Positions 1 to 12,746 of a stretch of 64,000 nucleotides of DNA are shown here, one piece after another. This DNA is from Gibbula magus (lineage: Eukaryota; Mollusca; Gastropoda; Trochida; Trochidae). Under the pieces are notes generated by a model that worked only from the letters and a program-made list of their open reading frames with translations, was not told where the DNA came from and did no database searches. The position numbers and the translations under genes are program-made. Each line of letters begins with the position of its first letter. Positions within the stretch are counted from its first letter, which is position 1. The stretch spans positions 36,725,023 to 36,789,022 of the forward strand of contig OW388296.1 of the NCBI GenBank assembly GCA_936450465.1. Direction: 5' to 3'.

Positions 1-179
1 ACCGCCAATACTCCCTCCCCGCACTCTCATCCCTCCAAAACCCGCCGTAATAAAAAAAAAAGAAAATCCCAACTCTTCCCTCCTCCCCCCGGCACCGCTC
101 CTTCTCCCCCAAATAACTCACCTATAACCCTCCCCAAACTTACCTCAACCCTCAACGCCCTACTAACCAGCCCGAGTCT

Positions 180-590
180 ATGGACACGGAGCCGTCCACC
201 ACTAACCCCATACCCAAACCCAACCTCCCTCAAGCCTGCATGAACCTTCCTTACACCCCTCTTCCAACCCCCCCCCCCCCCCCCCCCCCCCCTCCCCGCA
301 TGAAACCCAACCCCCACATAAACCCCCTAACCTCCAACCCTCCTCTACCCCCGCATGCAACCCCATTCCTATCTAACACCCCACCCCAGTCACCCATCTC
401 CCCCATAACCCGTAAGAAAAAAACCTGTAACAACTCCCGATCCTTCCGCACCTCCAAAAACCCCAAACCCAGGCCCTCCCAAGCCTCCCACACCAACCTC
501 CAAATCCTTGCAATCATCATATTCTCCTACCAAAACCCAAACCTAAACCTGCTCAAAATTTTCAATATGGCCCAAAAAACAACAAATTAA
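180..590 (+). pseudogene. Proline-rich ORF1-like leader of the LINE
   Basis: This open frame of 136 codons is rich in proline, asparagine and threonine and contains a 25-nt run of cytosines (268-292) read as polyproline. The C/G homopolymer and the flanking CCCAACCC-type sequence recur near 61840-61909 at the equivalent 5' position of the second LINE copy. It is therefore probably part of the LINE ORF1 or leader rather than a host gene. No gag zinc knuckle or RRM is visible. The low complexity makes the coding call weak. Confidence 0.3.
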
Positions 591-750
591 TCTCCTCCTC
601 TTGTAACTACCAATCCCTTCTTATGCATGTAGGTAAACTTCCATAAATAAACAAATCCCCCTACTTTATAACTTCCCTAAATCAACTATGCAGCACAAAA
701 TAAATACCACCCTTTCTCTCCCATTTTACTTCTTCCTCATTTATTCATTC

Positions 751-2033
751 ATGCAAATTCTTCAATGGAATGCTAATTGCCTTTCGGCACACGGCCATAA
801 AATAAGGATATAAACTGCACAGACAAGACCGACCCAAAACCAATCCCGGTCGCTCCTTTTGAGGCCTTGCTATTTTTATCCAGGAACATTTAAACCATTC
901 GACTTTTAACCTAAAATTAAATTCATTAGAGGCGCATGTCATAACCATTAAACACCAAAACGAAAGGGTTAATGTATATAATAATTCTAAACTACCATTT
1001 AAATTAGAGGACCTTCATGTCCTACAAATTTCAGCTCCCTGTCGTTCCATGTACTTGGGCGACTTCAATAGCCACCACCCAAATTCGGGAGTAAATGATA
1101 AGGTCGATTCCAACGGCAAACTAATTGCCGATTAGGATATAAATAACAATTTCGTAATCCATTACACTAACATACCAACTAGGTTCGATAGCTACAGGGA
1201 CACTATGTCCGCTATCGATTTAACAATCACCACCCCGGACATCGCTAGCAATACCGAGTGGCAGGTATATGATGATTCCTGGGGAAGTGATCATTTTCCA
1301 ATTCTTATCACCCTTACTAACTTTCTTCCATCAAATAACTCAAACATTGAAAATTGCCCCCAAAACGCTAAATTTCATTATAACTTATAAATTCAATGCA
1401 CTTTGCAACCATCTAAACCCAGCAGACCTTGAAAATAAAGACCCCGAAACCTTTTCCAATAACTTCATTAATGCTATCATAAATGCTGCCAAATAATCCA
1501 TACCCTGCTCCGCCCCCAACATCTCTAAACCTACAGTTCCCTGGTGGACTGAAAACATTAAAGCGGCCTTAAAGAAGGCAAAGCACAACACTTCAAAATT
1601 ACATTATGCTAGGCAATTACAAAATAAAGTAACCTCTCTCATAAAACAAACTAAAACACAACACTGGGGAAAACTCTACGAAGAATTGAATGGCAGGGCC
1701 AATTCCAAAGAAATTTGGAATAAACTCCGAGTCATACGTGGCGTGGCGGCAAACGCAGGGGCAAAATCCCTCCTATAAATAATCTCCAAAAACCTAAAGA
1801 AAAAGCTAACACAATTGCATCACACTTTGCTACATCAAGCAGCAATAGTAATAACACTCTGGAGTTCTTACAACACAAACATAACACCGCAAGCACCGCA
1901 AAACAACCAACAGACAACAAACCAACCAACAAAGCATTCACTATGGAGGAGCTTCACTTTGTATTAAATAATAGGAAAAGGGGAACGGCCCCAGGGCTAG
2001 ACCTAACTTCCTACCAAATAATTAAGAAGCTAC
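751..2033 (+). pseudogene. LINE endonuclease and start of reverse transcriptase (broken)
   Basis: An APE-type endonuclease can be followed in pieces. It starts at ATG 751 with an LQWNANCLSAHGH-like opening and soon meets a stop. It continues with MYLGDFNSHHPN around 1050-1080 (the catalytic GD-N motif) and the SAIDLTITTPD block from 1205, and ends with GSDHFP (the SDH catalytic motif) near 1285. After a linker, the first residues of a reverse transcriptase (MEELHFVLNNRKRGTAPGLD) occur at 1943. Stops and frameshifts separate the pieces. At the MYLGDF position this copy keeps the tyrosine codon that is a stop in the second copy. Confidence 0.7.
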
Positions 2034-3780
2034 CCCTAGCTTTCGAAACTTTATTAAAGGCCCTGGTGGCCCGAGTGGGAAATCAGCTCCGCTGGAAACC
2101 GCTTGTAAAATCTCCAAAAGAAGAAGAAAAAGATAATTATTCATCTCATTTAACCATAAATGTATATATCAAGAAGAACATGAACTAAAGTCAGATGGAA
2201 CATATCACACAGACCAGGACATAGCTTCATGATATTACTGCATCACAGTTATGTTGTGATTTTTAAAATTGTGAGAACAAATGAAATAAATGTACATAAA
2301 AACAGGATATTCATGGTGAAGCAACAACAGTGCTGTTAAATAATCGAAAGAGTAGAAATGATATTAATCATAATTAATTTATTAATTTCATAATATTGGA
2401 ACACGCGTTGCCGTTTTATGTGAAATAATTTGTTTTAAATTACGCCAAATATTATAAATATAAACAATATCTATGCGAAACAATATGATTTGGTAAAGTT
2501 TGCTTTTTTTAAGACTTCACTTCACAAGTAAAAACATAATATGCAAATAGCAGATAGGATATAGATAATGAAATAACAACAAAGTATGTGCATAACAAAA
2601 CTAAATTACATAAGGCTAGCAGTTACTTTTCATTGCTTTTTGGCTTTTCTCTTTTCTTAAGACTGCCTGAGCTGATGAAATCGCTAAGTTTTGCAAATAA
2701 ATTGTTAATGGGACGCATCGTATATGAAGGTCAAAATCCTCAGTCAAAACAATCACCAATGATGTGAAGGAATAGTGGGCCGTATTCATTATAATACAAT
2801 TTAATTTAGAGGTTGTATTCATTATTTGTAATTATTTGTACTTTTTACTTAACATGTAAAAATAAGTATGATTGCATCATCAATGTCATATGAAGATGAA
2901 CATTCAGCATTAGATGATATATCCATATATATGTTTACTTTAGATAAAATGATATGTAAATTACTACTACTACTATTAAGGATAAATTAACAAAGTTAAG
3001 TATACTTGTTGTCTGTAATAACATGATTTAAACAGGAAATGTATCCTTAAAATTACTATCAATGTAGTTTTCACAATCTTCTTAAAATACAAGATGACAA
3101 TTCAAGTCAATATTCTTATAATATATTCTTATATAAAAACTGTTACTTATTTCCGTTAGTTTTTTCCTTTTACGAATTTCCGTTACTTTTTTCCTGTTAC
3201 TTTTTTCAGTTACTTTTTTCCTACATTTCTCTTAACCTGATCAGCTTACTTTGAGTAAACCTATAACAACAAACACCAATTGTGGTGCTTTCAAGAAAAA
3301 TATATTTTAAAGGCAAGGATTGGTAAACAGACTAGCAGTTTATCTTAAAGGTCTTTAAAGGTGACATCGTGCTAATATATGTGACATTGTTCTTGTATAT
3401 TATATGACAAACTCTCACTGTACTGTTGCATAGACTCCCACACAATTAATAAAATCGCTTATGGGCACTAATAAATGATCTACACCAACAAATATGACAT
3501 TATGCTAATGTGACAATGTGCTTGTATAGTTGTTAAATAAAAAGACTTGAAAACTGTTACTTTTTTCCTAGCAAAAACTGTTACTTTTTTCTGTTACTTT
3601 TTTCTCCGTTACTTTTTCCGAGCACCAAGTTTTACAGTCGAAAGTATGTCTCCATTAAAATCCAACGATATATTTTCGTTGTTTACGATTCAGCTTTTCA
3701 CGTTATAAACATTTTAATCCCTCCATGAAAAAACACCTGATATAAAAGGCAGACCGCTGGTGGTACCTTTAAAAAAGTTT
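2034..3780. other. AT-rich spacer with TTACTTTTTTC repeats
   Basis: No coding region is supported. Two clusters of a short motif close to GTTACTTTTTTCC occur at about 3145-3223 and 3556-3616, separated by unrelated AT-rich DNA. Short pieces such as CTTGTTGTCTGTAA near 3005 recur near 5806, so parts of this spacer are dispersed repeat sequence. Nothing else was identified. Confidence 0.5.
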
Positions 3781-3799
3781 GGCAATGTCATTCTTGTAT

Positions 3800-4095
3800 C
3801 ACGAAATGACTGCAACTGATCAAAGACAAATCGGATTTATTTATGAAAACCACACTTTCTCTTGTCAAACTCTTGTCCTGTTACTGATCAAAAACAGAAA
3901 CGGAATTACTTATGAAAACAACATTTGTTCAAGCTGTTTTACTAATACTGATCAAAGACAAATTGGAATTATTTATGAAAACAACACTTTCTCAAAATTC
4001 AATTTATATAAACTACTCTACAACACTCTATAACAAAAGATCATTGTAAGCCTACTTATTAGAAATAACATAATGATCAAAGACAAATTTTATTA
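3800..4095 (+). repeat. Short tandem array, units beginning ACTGATCAAAGACAAA
   Basis: Degenerate units of about 65-70 bp start with CTGATCAAAGACAAA and continue with TTATGAAAACAACA. They begin near 3817, 3882 and 3948, and a partial unit lies at 4073. The open frame through the array is a by-product of the repeat and is not called as a gene. Confidence 0.55.
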
Positions 4096-4235
4096 TGTTG
4101 GGGATGGTGTCTGTGTCGTTGTTTTTGGGTGGAGGGATTATATCCACTGGGGATTTTGTCATAGGGGATTATGTCCAGTGGGGATTATGTCTGGTCCCCA
4201 TAAATCCCGAAAATATATCATAAAGACTACTATTC

Positions 4236-5738
4236 AAACTAAATTCAATTCAATTCAATATTTTATTCCAACAAACCACCGTTGGTGGTACAGGAAAATA
4301 CAAATAACATCAAAACAAAAGTAGTGATCAATTGGTAACAGAACATAAGTTCTAGCTGTATATCATCTATTCATTGTAGTATTAATAATCCTAATAAACC
4401 GTGACAGATTCTTAACAATTGTACACTTGTTTTCGGCGAATAAGAGTTTAAATTTAACAAGATATGGCGATTGGCTGCAGTAAGGCGGAATATATAGTGG
4501 TCGAATAGTATCAAAAAATGGACATTTGAATAAGTAGTGGTACTCGTCGGCTATCGGCTACAGAGATTGCATAATCTATCAATTCTTGGCATATTTCTCC
4601 AGCGGCCAGTCTCTACTGGTAAATGATGATTCGATGTTCTAAATAACAAAAGGGGCCGAGAGAAATAATCTGGTACTAGGAAGTAATTGTCAAAGGATGG
4701 CATATCTTTGAATAATTTATAATAGTTTCCCTTTGAACTTTTGTTAATATCACCCCTCCATTATTGTATAAAGTGATCTTTAAGAGTAGAATCCACCATA
4801 GAGACTAGCCACTGTTTACAGACACAACCAGGATTATTAAATACATAGGTCAGACCACAAGCGTCTAAAATACGTTTTATGTTAGATAACCATACGTTAC
4901 TACTGCACATGTTGAGAGTATTGTCTAATTTAAACAATTGAAGGATACGTGATGATAACTTGATTGGGAAGGGTACAGTTTCCAATTTATGCCAAAATGC
5001 AATCATCCTTTTAGCTATCGTAATGCTAACAGGAAAACGACCAAGTTCACCATAGACCATAAAGTTAGGGGTTGATAATCTTAAGCCGGAGGCAATCTTT
5101 AGAAATTTGAGGTGAAATTTTTCAATATTCACGGTATTTCCATAGCCCCATATTTCACTTCCATATAGGGCAATAGGTAGTATTAATATATCGAAAAGAT
5201 TGATGATGGTGTCGAGTGCTAGATTTCTTGCTTCCTTCATTAGTGCAAACATTGCTTTTTTAGAGCTGGATAATACATCAGTAATTTCAAAGTTGAATCT
5301 TCTATTACGATGAAAATTGATACCTAAATATGAATAATTATCAACAATTTCAATTGGTTTAGAAACAAACTGGAAAGATATTTTGGATTTATTTGCGACA
5401 CCCCCTCCACATATAATAATCTTAGTTTTTGCTATGTTTACACTAATTTTCCAGGTGTCACAGTATGTTTTAAAAACATCAAGGGAATTCTGAAGTTCTT
5501 TTGGGGTTTCGTCCAGAAGTATCGCATCATCTGCGTATAACAAAATAAATAACTTAATACACATGTACAACACGTTGTCACTGACACAATTAATATCAAC
5601 ACCCTTACACCCATTGTCTTCAAGATAGACATCCAAATCGTAGAAAAATGGAAAATAATAGTGGTGAAAGGTTTTCCCCTTGCCGAACATCTGAATAACT
5701 AAAAAAGAAATTTGAAATTTGGTTATCAACCATAACAC
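4236..5738 (-). pseudogene. 5'-truncated non-LTR LINE, reverse transcriptase to 3' tail
   Basis: The main open frame (4761-5738, 325 codons) is the C-terminal half of a LINE reverse transcriptase. It has the catalytic LLYADDAILL motif about 70 residues in, then VNIAKTKI (thumb approach), NYSYLGI, and the LPIALYGSEIWGYG and STPNFMVYGELGR blocks typical of invertebrate LINEs. After the stop near 4760 the frame is broken. A cysteine-rich tail can still be read in another frame (DEYHYLFKCPFF, about 4480-4550). The 3' end has an ATTGA-type tail at about 4236-4256. Sequence upstream of the palm domain is missing. Fragments of the same family lie at 38996-39547 and 50347-50776. I do not assign a clade. 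Confidence 0.75.
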
Positions 5739-6310
5739 AGGATTTGATGTTGCTGTACATGTTTTTCACCAAGGTAAAAAAATAAATTTACATTTTGTAA
5801 AGTAAACTTGTTGTCTGTAAATACTTAAATATACTGGGATTTAATTCTGCCCTCTCGCCTACGCGGGTTATTTGACTTATGTTCAGCCTAATTGAGTAAA
5901 CGCTGTAGCTGTAAGAGCACTTCTCTCGGTTTAAACATATTTATTTCCAAAAAGAAGGAACCGGATTGGTAAACAAGCAAATGCTTATATAAATACCGCT
6001 CCGGGGTACAACCAAATACAAAACATGACATGATGAATGTACACTATAAATATGAATACAAATAAATGATACAATCTGAAAAAGAACGCCAATAAAATAC
6101 AAATTATGACTGTGCCATAGAAGCACTAGTTTAAATCGAATCTGCCTGTTAAATCTATAAATGAGTGAACTGAATATAAGAGTTCCATATTTACAGCTGG
6201 GGAAGAAATGTGACTTCTAAACAAAATTGATTTAAGGTCAAATCCCTTTGCATAAAAATACAGACGAATATCGCTTTAGAGAGGACATACAAGGAAGGTA
6301 TTGAATAGAG
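5739..6310. other. Spacer without recognised gene
   Basis: AT-rich sequence between the truncated LINE and the piggyBac relic. Open frames here are short and show no family similarity that I recognise. Confidence 0.5.
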
Positions 6311-6534
6311 TCTTCATCAACGAGATCCATGCTGATGAAGTCTCTGATATGGAGTCAACTGATGACAGTGATGGCAGCAGTGGTTAAGACAGTGATATGA
6401 TCGGGACACTGTCTGAGATAGTGAACATGGTGGCACAGATGGTCTGAGTGATATAGAGACAGAGATTGCCAGTGGTTTTAAAGAAGGAGTTTGCCGACAA
6501 ACCACAATATAATCAAGATAATTCACAGACATTT
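6311..6534 (+). mobile_element. piggyBac relic, left part (split by a LINE)
   Basis: This 224-bp piece is nearly the same as the N-terminal coding part of the piggyBac at 53985-54160 (ATCAACGAGATCCATGCTGA and following). It retains about 50-60 bp that the other copy has lost, and it too contains stops. It breaks off at CACAGACATTT and resumes at 19759, on the far side of the LINE, with the same 11 bases. Together the halves make only about 340 bp, so the relic lacks the catalytic region and the ends. Confidence 0.85.
6524..6534 (+). repeat. Target-site duplication of L1/Tx1-like LINE (left copy)
   Basis: CACAGACATTT here is repeated exactly at 19759-19769. Removing 6535-19769 rejoins the piggyBac reading as found uninterrupted at 54150-54170. 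An 11-bp duplication next to a T run (the poly-A tail of a minus-strand LINE) is typical of target-primed reverse transcription. Confidence 0.88.
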
Positions 6535-6712
6535 TTTTTTATTTATAATTTTATTTATTTTTGAATCTCCATCGTTACAGTTCATTTAAACAGTTCAATA
6601 CATACACATGTTAAATACATATTCTATAAAGGCAAATACAGAGTCTGAAAACAGGCATTTTAACAATAAGGTCAATGAAAAATGGCAGTTGGCAAATATA
6701 GTGATCAGTGAT

Positions 6713-9700
6713 TCAGAAAAGATTATGACATATGGACCAGAATTTTCTGAAATTATCATATTTACACTCTGAGTAGGCGTTATAGCGGTCAATATTGTAT
6801 GCTGTTTTAATATCTTCTTTAATATGATTCAAGTTTGGTATTTTATCTCCTTGTTTCATTTTGTATATGTTATATTTTACGACTGATATGATTAAGTTTA
6901 GAACATAGTTTCTCTTTTCGGGATATCCTAAAATTATGTTTTTGCTAGAGAATATTATTGTTGTTCCAGTTTTTACATATATCCACTTAGCGATTTCTTT
7001 CCAGATATTCTCAATGATTTTACATTCATGAAATAAGTGTAATATTGATTCTGTTTCAGATTTGCAAAAAGTACATATATTAGTGTCTTTATATTTCATT
7101 TTTGCTAACAAATCATTTGTAGGTATAAACCTATGAAGTATACTGTATTGGAACCAAGTGATTTTAACGCTATTATGGGATTTAAATGTTATTTTTTCTA
7201 TTGTCTCCCAAGTGTGTTCCTCAATGGATTCATTTAATTCATTTTGCCACTTTTCCCGGTATGCTAAAGGTTTTTTAGGTTTTTCAAATATAAGAATGTC
7301 ATAAATATCTCTACAACCTTTTGGATCTCCTATAATATTCTGCAATAAGTAAGGTAGAAATGGTGTTTGAAGTTTCTTCTCAAAATGAACTTTAGTGAAT
7401 TTACAGTAGCATTTAATGGATTGTATAATTCCTTGTAGTTCCAAAAAATGTGTTGTACATCCGTATGTTTTTCTTAATTGTTCCACAGTAACGAAATTTC
7501 CTTGATTATCAAACATGTCATTTATGTAAGTAATACCTTTGCTAGAGTAATGTTTATAATTAATTGGGTTTCCGCCTATTTTTATATTATCATTTAGCCA
7601 CAGGGGCTGGGATAGGATATCATTTCCGTTTTGTGCGTTCTTTGACTTTTTAGATAAAAAATTACCCCAAGATTTTAACGTATCTTTCCAAAAAGGATTA
7701 GTTTCGGGTGTTATAACGGATTCTTGTATATGTGTTTCACATGTTTGTATGAAGCTATTTATATCTGTTTGTATATTGGCTTGTAACAGTTTCTGTATTT
7801 TGGATTCAGAATTTGCTAGTCTTTTTATCCATGAGATTTTTTGATTGAATAAGACTTTTAATATGTGGGGCTCGTATTCCCCCTTGATCATAATTCTTTA
7901 TGATGGTAGCTCTGTTAACTTTATCAGGTTTGTTCCTCCATATAAATCTAAAGCAAAGTTGCTCCATTTCCTTTATCATTTGATCATCTGGGTTCGGGAG
8001 AGAAGTGAATAGGTGGTTTAGTTGTGGTAATAGTAAGCTTTTCAATATAACATTTCTTCCTAAGGGGATGAGATCCCTTGCTAACCACTGATTCATAGAC
8101 CATTTTAAAAGCTTGAGTTTATCTTTGTAATTTCGCTCGACCATTTCTGCGATATTGTGTGTAAATATGATACCTATCCATAATACCTGTGTTTTATGCA
8201 CGTTTATTTTTAAGCCTGAAAATGAGGCATATGTGCTTAGTGTTTCTAATGTCGCATGTAAGCATTTTTCGGTGCCATCTAATATAAGTGAAGTGTCATC
8301 AGCGTATTCGGAAATAAGGTATTCTGTTTCTCCAATTTGTATCCCTTTTATTTTATCATTATTCCTAATCATTATGGCCAAAATTTCGGCGCACAGAAGA
8401 AATATATATGGAGAAATAGGATCTCCTTGTCTACATCCTCTTGATATGTCGAAGTAGTTTGAGAGAAACCCATTCATAACAACGCATGATTGGATGTTAT
8501 TGAAAAAAGTGTTTATCCACCTTGTGATAGATGTTCCAAAATTAAAGAATTTTAGGACTTCTTGAATAAAATTCCAGTCAACAGAGTCGAAGGCTTTTTC
8601 AAAGTCAATAAGAAGTAGAATTCCTGGTATTTTCATATATTCAGTATAATCAATGATATCATATATTAAACGGGTACATTCACCAATATATCTTTTGGAC
8701 ATAAATCCTTTTTGATCTTCATTAATTATGGTTGGTAATACAGTTTTAATTCTGTGTGCAATAGTTGAGGATCCAATTTAATAAGCTACATTCAGTAATG
8801 AGATTGGTCTCCAATTTTTAAGTAAATGTTTAGGTTTTCCTTTTTTAGGAAAGCAGGTTATAACACCTTGCCTTTGGGTCAGTGACAATTCTCCTTTTTC
8901 GTAAGCTAAATTCAGTGACCTGATATGATATTCATTGATATTCGACCAAAAGAATTTGAAGAATTCAACAGTAAAACCTGATGATCCAGGGCTTTTTTCG
9001 TTTTTCATTTTTTTAAGACTGTTTAATACTTCTTCATATTCTAGTTTTCCTTCTAGGGAATCCTGTTGATCTTTAGATAATTTTGGTACGTCGATATCTT
9101 TTAGTAATTCTTTTAGATTAACCTTATCACACGGTTTTGTTTGGTACAGTTTGTGATAAAACGATTTAGTTTCCGTTATAAGGTCATCTTTTCTTGTAAG
9201 TATTTCTCTTTGGTCATTTTCAAGTTTATATATTGCTTTGTTTAAGAAGTTTCTATTTTCTAGCGATAGAAACAATTTGGTTGGTTTTTCTCCCTCTTCT
9301 TTCCATTTTGCTTTTGATCTCATGAGTATGCCTTCTATTTCTTTTTTTATTAATTATCTCTAATCTTTCGTTTGCATCTGTTAATTGATTTTGTAATTTT
9401 AGCTTGGAATCCATATTTGAAGAATCAATTTCAGTTTCAAGGTCATCAATCATTTTTACAAGATTTTGTTTGAGCTTCATGTTTTCCTTTTTCTTGTAAG
9501 ATGAATATTTTATGGTATGTCCTCTGATCATTAACAGCAGTGTTTCAAAGAATAGTTGATCATTGATTTTGAAGATATATTTACCAGTTTCATCTACGTA
9601 TGATTTATATTGTTCCTTTGTTTCATTAATCAGTAGTTTGACTTTATCTACATATGTTTTATCATATAGTAAGGAATTGTTGAATTTCCAGTAACTTTTG

Positions 9701-10437
9701 CCTCTTTCTATTTCACTTATTTTTAACTTAATCCATATTGTGGAATGATCTGATCTATATGCTGCATCAATACCAGTTTCTTGGATTGAGCTTTCGAGAT
9801 TTTTAGATATGATAAAGAAATCTAATCTTGCTTGTTTGAAAGGGTTCTTTTGTCTCCAAGTGTATCTTTTCATATCTAGGTTATTTTCTCTCCACGGATC
9901 TATCAAGTCGTTTTCTTCCATAAACTCTAACCAGGTGTCTCTTGCTTTGATATTATTAACTTTTTTATAGTTAAAGTAATCTATTTTAGGATCTTGTACA
10001 AAATTCCAATCCCCGCATATAGAAAACCTATCTGATTGTAATTCAGCAATAATTGATATGATTTTATCATAAAATTCTGGAGTGTCAGTGTTTGGTCCAT
10101 ATATTGTTACTAAAGTGAGCGTCGTATCCAAAATTTTCAACTTCAATGCTACATAATTTCCATTTACATCGTATTTACTGTCTACAATGGCAAAGTCAAA
10201 GTTGTCATTAAAAAGTATAGCTGTTCCTCTGGCATTACTTTTATAAGAGCTGAAATAACAATGTTTTGATCCCCATTCTTCTTTAATTTTGATTTCTAAC
10301 TCTTTTGTAAAATGCGTATCTTGTATACAATATATATGTGCTTTTTTACCTTTTAGGTGGTTAAATACGTCTGTGCGTTTTCGTTTGTTATTCAGGCCTT
10401 GACAGTTTGTGGATATTATTTTTAATGTATCGTGCAT
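6713..10437 (-). pseudogene. L1/Tx1-like LINE ORF2: endonuclease and reverse transcriptase, four open pieces
   Basis: ORF2 starts at ATG 10437. An APE-like endonuclease comes first, with STNCQGLNNKRKR, YGPN, CGDWNFV and the SDHSTIW motif. The reverse transcriptase follows, with KSPGSSGFT, LLLIDFEKAFDSVDW, RGCRQGDPISPYIF and the catalytic SEYADDTSLIL. The C-terminal domain has WFQYSILHRFIPT and a CTFC...HLFHEC cysteine-histidine motif. The frame is broken only lightly: a 1-bp shift in an A run near 9330, an in-frame TAA at 8778 after LLNVAY, and a 1-bp shift in an A run near 7830. The protein would nick target DNA and copy the LINE RNA at the nick. Catalytic residues remain visible. Confidence 0.9.
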
Positions 10438-11059
10438 TATGGTGGATATTGTCTCTTAGGTGGAATGAACGAACTGCTGTGTACATTATTGTGTGCATGG
10501 AGACTTGTTTTATGAAAAGAGAGTGAAAGGAGATAGAGAGTAGATGGAGTAAACGGGTGGATACTATCATAAAGATTTACCTTCATTTGTTCGGTCAGAG
10601 TTCCTGTAAATGTTTAATCCTGAGTGTTGTAAGTGTTTGGGCCTGTGTAAGGACGGACATGTGCTCGGCTGTCGGGAGTTGATCTCTAAGGCGATAGCGC
10701 GGTGTCATTGTTTCTTGCTGTCAGCGTGACGTGCACTAGTCGCACGTGCAGTTCGCTTGTCTATTTCATTGTGTCATCTCTGGTAACATTTAGATTCGGC
10801 CACCTTACATGTTTATAAATTGTAAACAGGTTATAGTGTTATTTTACTTTTTTCCAACAATTCGTTTATATCATTATTATTCCTTCATTTGTTATATGGT
10901 TACTTTGTTTCCTGTAAATTATTGTTGTTATTGTGATTTTTAATCAGGTTAAAGTATATACATCTTATTTTAAATTGTTTAGTGAACATTAAAGTTATTT
11001 ATGTTTTGTCGTTATTGTATATGTTCTTTTAGTCATATATGATTATAATCAGAGTTGTG
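10438..11059. other. LINE inter-ORF spacer, proximal part
   Basis: This is the start of the 2.3-kb region between ORF1 and ORF2 of the minus-strand LINE. No further ORF with protein-like composition is seen. The 10388-10570 open frame overlaps the ORF2 start and is not supported. Confidence 0.5.
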
Positions 11060-11900
11060 TGACTAGCAGTAGAGTCCAAATATTTGGTTTATATGTTTAC
11101 ATCAAATATATAGTATTTGCATACAAATCAATATCATGCTGAAAGTATAAACAGCCCAAACTATGATATACAAATTATGTTCAAATCAAATATAAAATAG
11201 TTGCATGAAAATAAATGCCATGCTGAAAATATATAATAGTCCAAACTATGAACTAAAGTGATGAAATATGAGTAATATAACAATATGTTCAAACCAAAGA
11301 TAAGGACTTGCATGAAAATGAGTGTCATGCTGAAAATATATATGGTTCAAACTATGAACTTAAGTGATGAAATGTCAGTGATATGACAATAATATGTTCA
11401 AAAACAAAGATAAGTATTTACATGAAAATAAATGCCATGCTGAAAATATATAATAGTCCAAACTATGAACTAAAGTGATGAAATATGAGTAATATAACAA
11501 TATGTTCAAACCAAAGATAAGGACTTGCATGAAAATGAGTGTCATGCTGAAAATATATATGGTTCAAACTATGAACTTAAGTGATGAAATGTCAGTGATA
11601 TGACAATAATATGTTCAAAAACAAAGATAAGTATTTACATGAAAATAAATGCCATGCTGAAAATATAAATAGTTCAAAGTGTGAACTTAAGTGGTGAAAT
11701 ATGAGTAATATAGCAATATCTTTAAACCAAAAATAGAGTATATATGTTCATGAAAGTAAATGTCATGTTGAAAATATACATAGTTCAGACTATGAACTCA
11801 AGTGATGAAATATGAGAACTGTAATTATATGTTCAAACAAAGATAAGGTATTTGTATGAAAATAAGTGCCATGCTGAACTCACAAATACTCAAAATAGGA
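11060..11900. repeat. Tandem array of about 108-bp units inside the LINE
   Basis: The marker CATGCTGAAA, or a one-base variant, recurs at about 11133, 11218, 11326, 11436, 11543, 11653, 11764 and 11870, a spacing of 107-111 bp over most of the array. Neighbouring units alternate between two versions (AAATGCCATGC and GAGTGTCATGC), giving a higher-order period of 217 bp over the central units. The array lies between ORF2 and ORF1 of the LINE and explains much of why that spacer is longer than in the plus-strand relative. Confidence 0.85.
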
Positions 11901-12204
11901 GCATAGTCTATGAGATATTAATAATATGGTAACAGAGCAGATTTTCATAGATTTTAAGTATATCAGTTGTATGTGTTAATCATTGAATGATAAATTGGTA
12001 CATTCAGTATGCTAAATCTAAGGGTGTGTTTCATTCTTGTGTGATAAAGTTTATCATGTTGTAATATATTCTTTTTTCTGACATTCTGAAATAGTTTGGG
12101 TGTACAGAGCATGGTATCTTAGTAGAAAGAATGGTAAATTATTGATAACAAAAGCAATTGCTTACATGTGAATATTGGTTTACTAAACTATCTGTGTATA
12201 TAAA

Positions 12205-12405
12205 TCCATGTAAGTATTTACACATGTACATACACATACATGCATATACATGCACATGTATACAGACTTGAATATACATAGTACACATATAAACATACAT
12301 AACACATAACACATAACACATTCAAAATACACATACACACTACACACACATGCATATACATACAACATGAATGTATGCATGCCTGCACATGAACATGCAC
12401 TCATA
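12205..12405. repeat. CA/ATAC-rich microsatellite
   Basis: About 200 bp of ACATACA/ATGCATATACATG-type simple sequence inside the LINE spacer. The three minus-strand open frames rich in cysteine, methionine, valine and tyrosine that run through it are artefacts of the repeat. Confidence 0.8.
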
Positions 12406-12746
12406 CATATAGTACTATAGTGCAGTACTTTCAGATAGTTGTTTATAGCTATGTCTCAGTGCATCTTTATTATATATTTCACCATCCTATTTGATGAAAG
12501 TATGATAATATATTTTTTCATTTTCAAAATATAGTATTGCAGCTGATACTGGAGGTTAATAAATGGTATTGTTAATAGACTACTTATTTCTCAGCATTGA
12601 AATATGGTTATATTCACAGAGAACATTTATATAACACAACTGTTCATATGGGATCACTGTTGATAATATATCATTTCATAAGGCGTATTGAATATAGTTG
12701 TAGAATACTATATTTTGCTGTGAATATTTTGAGTCAGTGGGCTTTA

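Larger units (their letters stand above)
1..2033 (+). mobile_element. Degraded I/Jockey-group LINE, copy 1
   Basis: This segment matches the minus-strand LINE at 52440-61990 over its proline-rich leader, endonuclease and the start of the reverse transcriptase. Recognisable shared pieces are QWNAN near 751, the DFNSHHPN endonuclease motif near 1063, the DLTITTPDIA block near 1218 and the block around GTAPGLDL near 1985. Similarity stops after the KKLP codons near 2033, so the RT core, RNase H and 3' end are missing. The 5' end lies outside the window. Frames are broken many times, so this is a dead copy. Confidence 0.75.
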
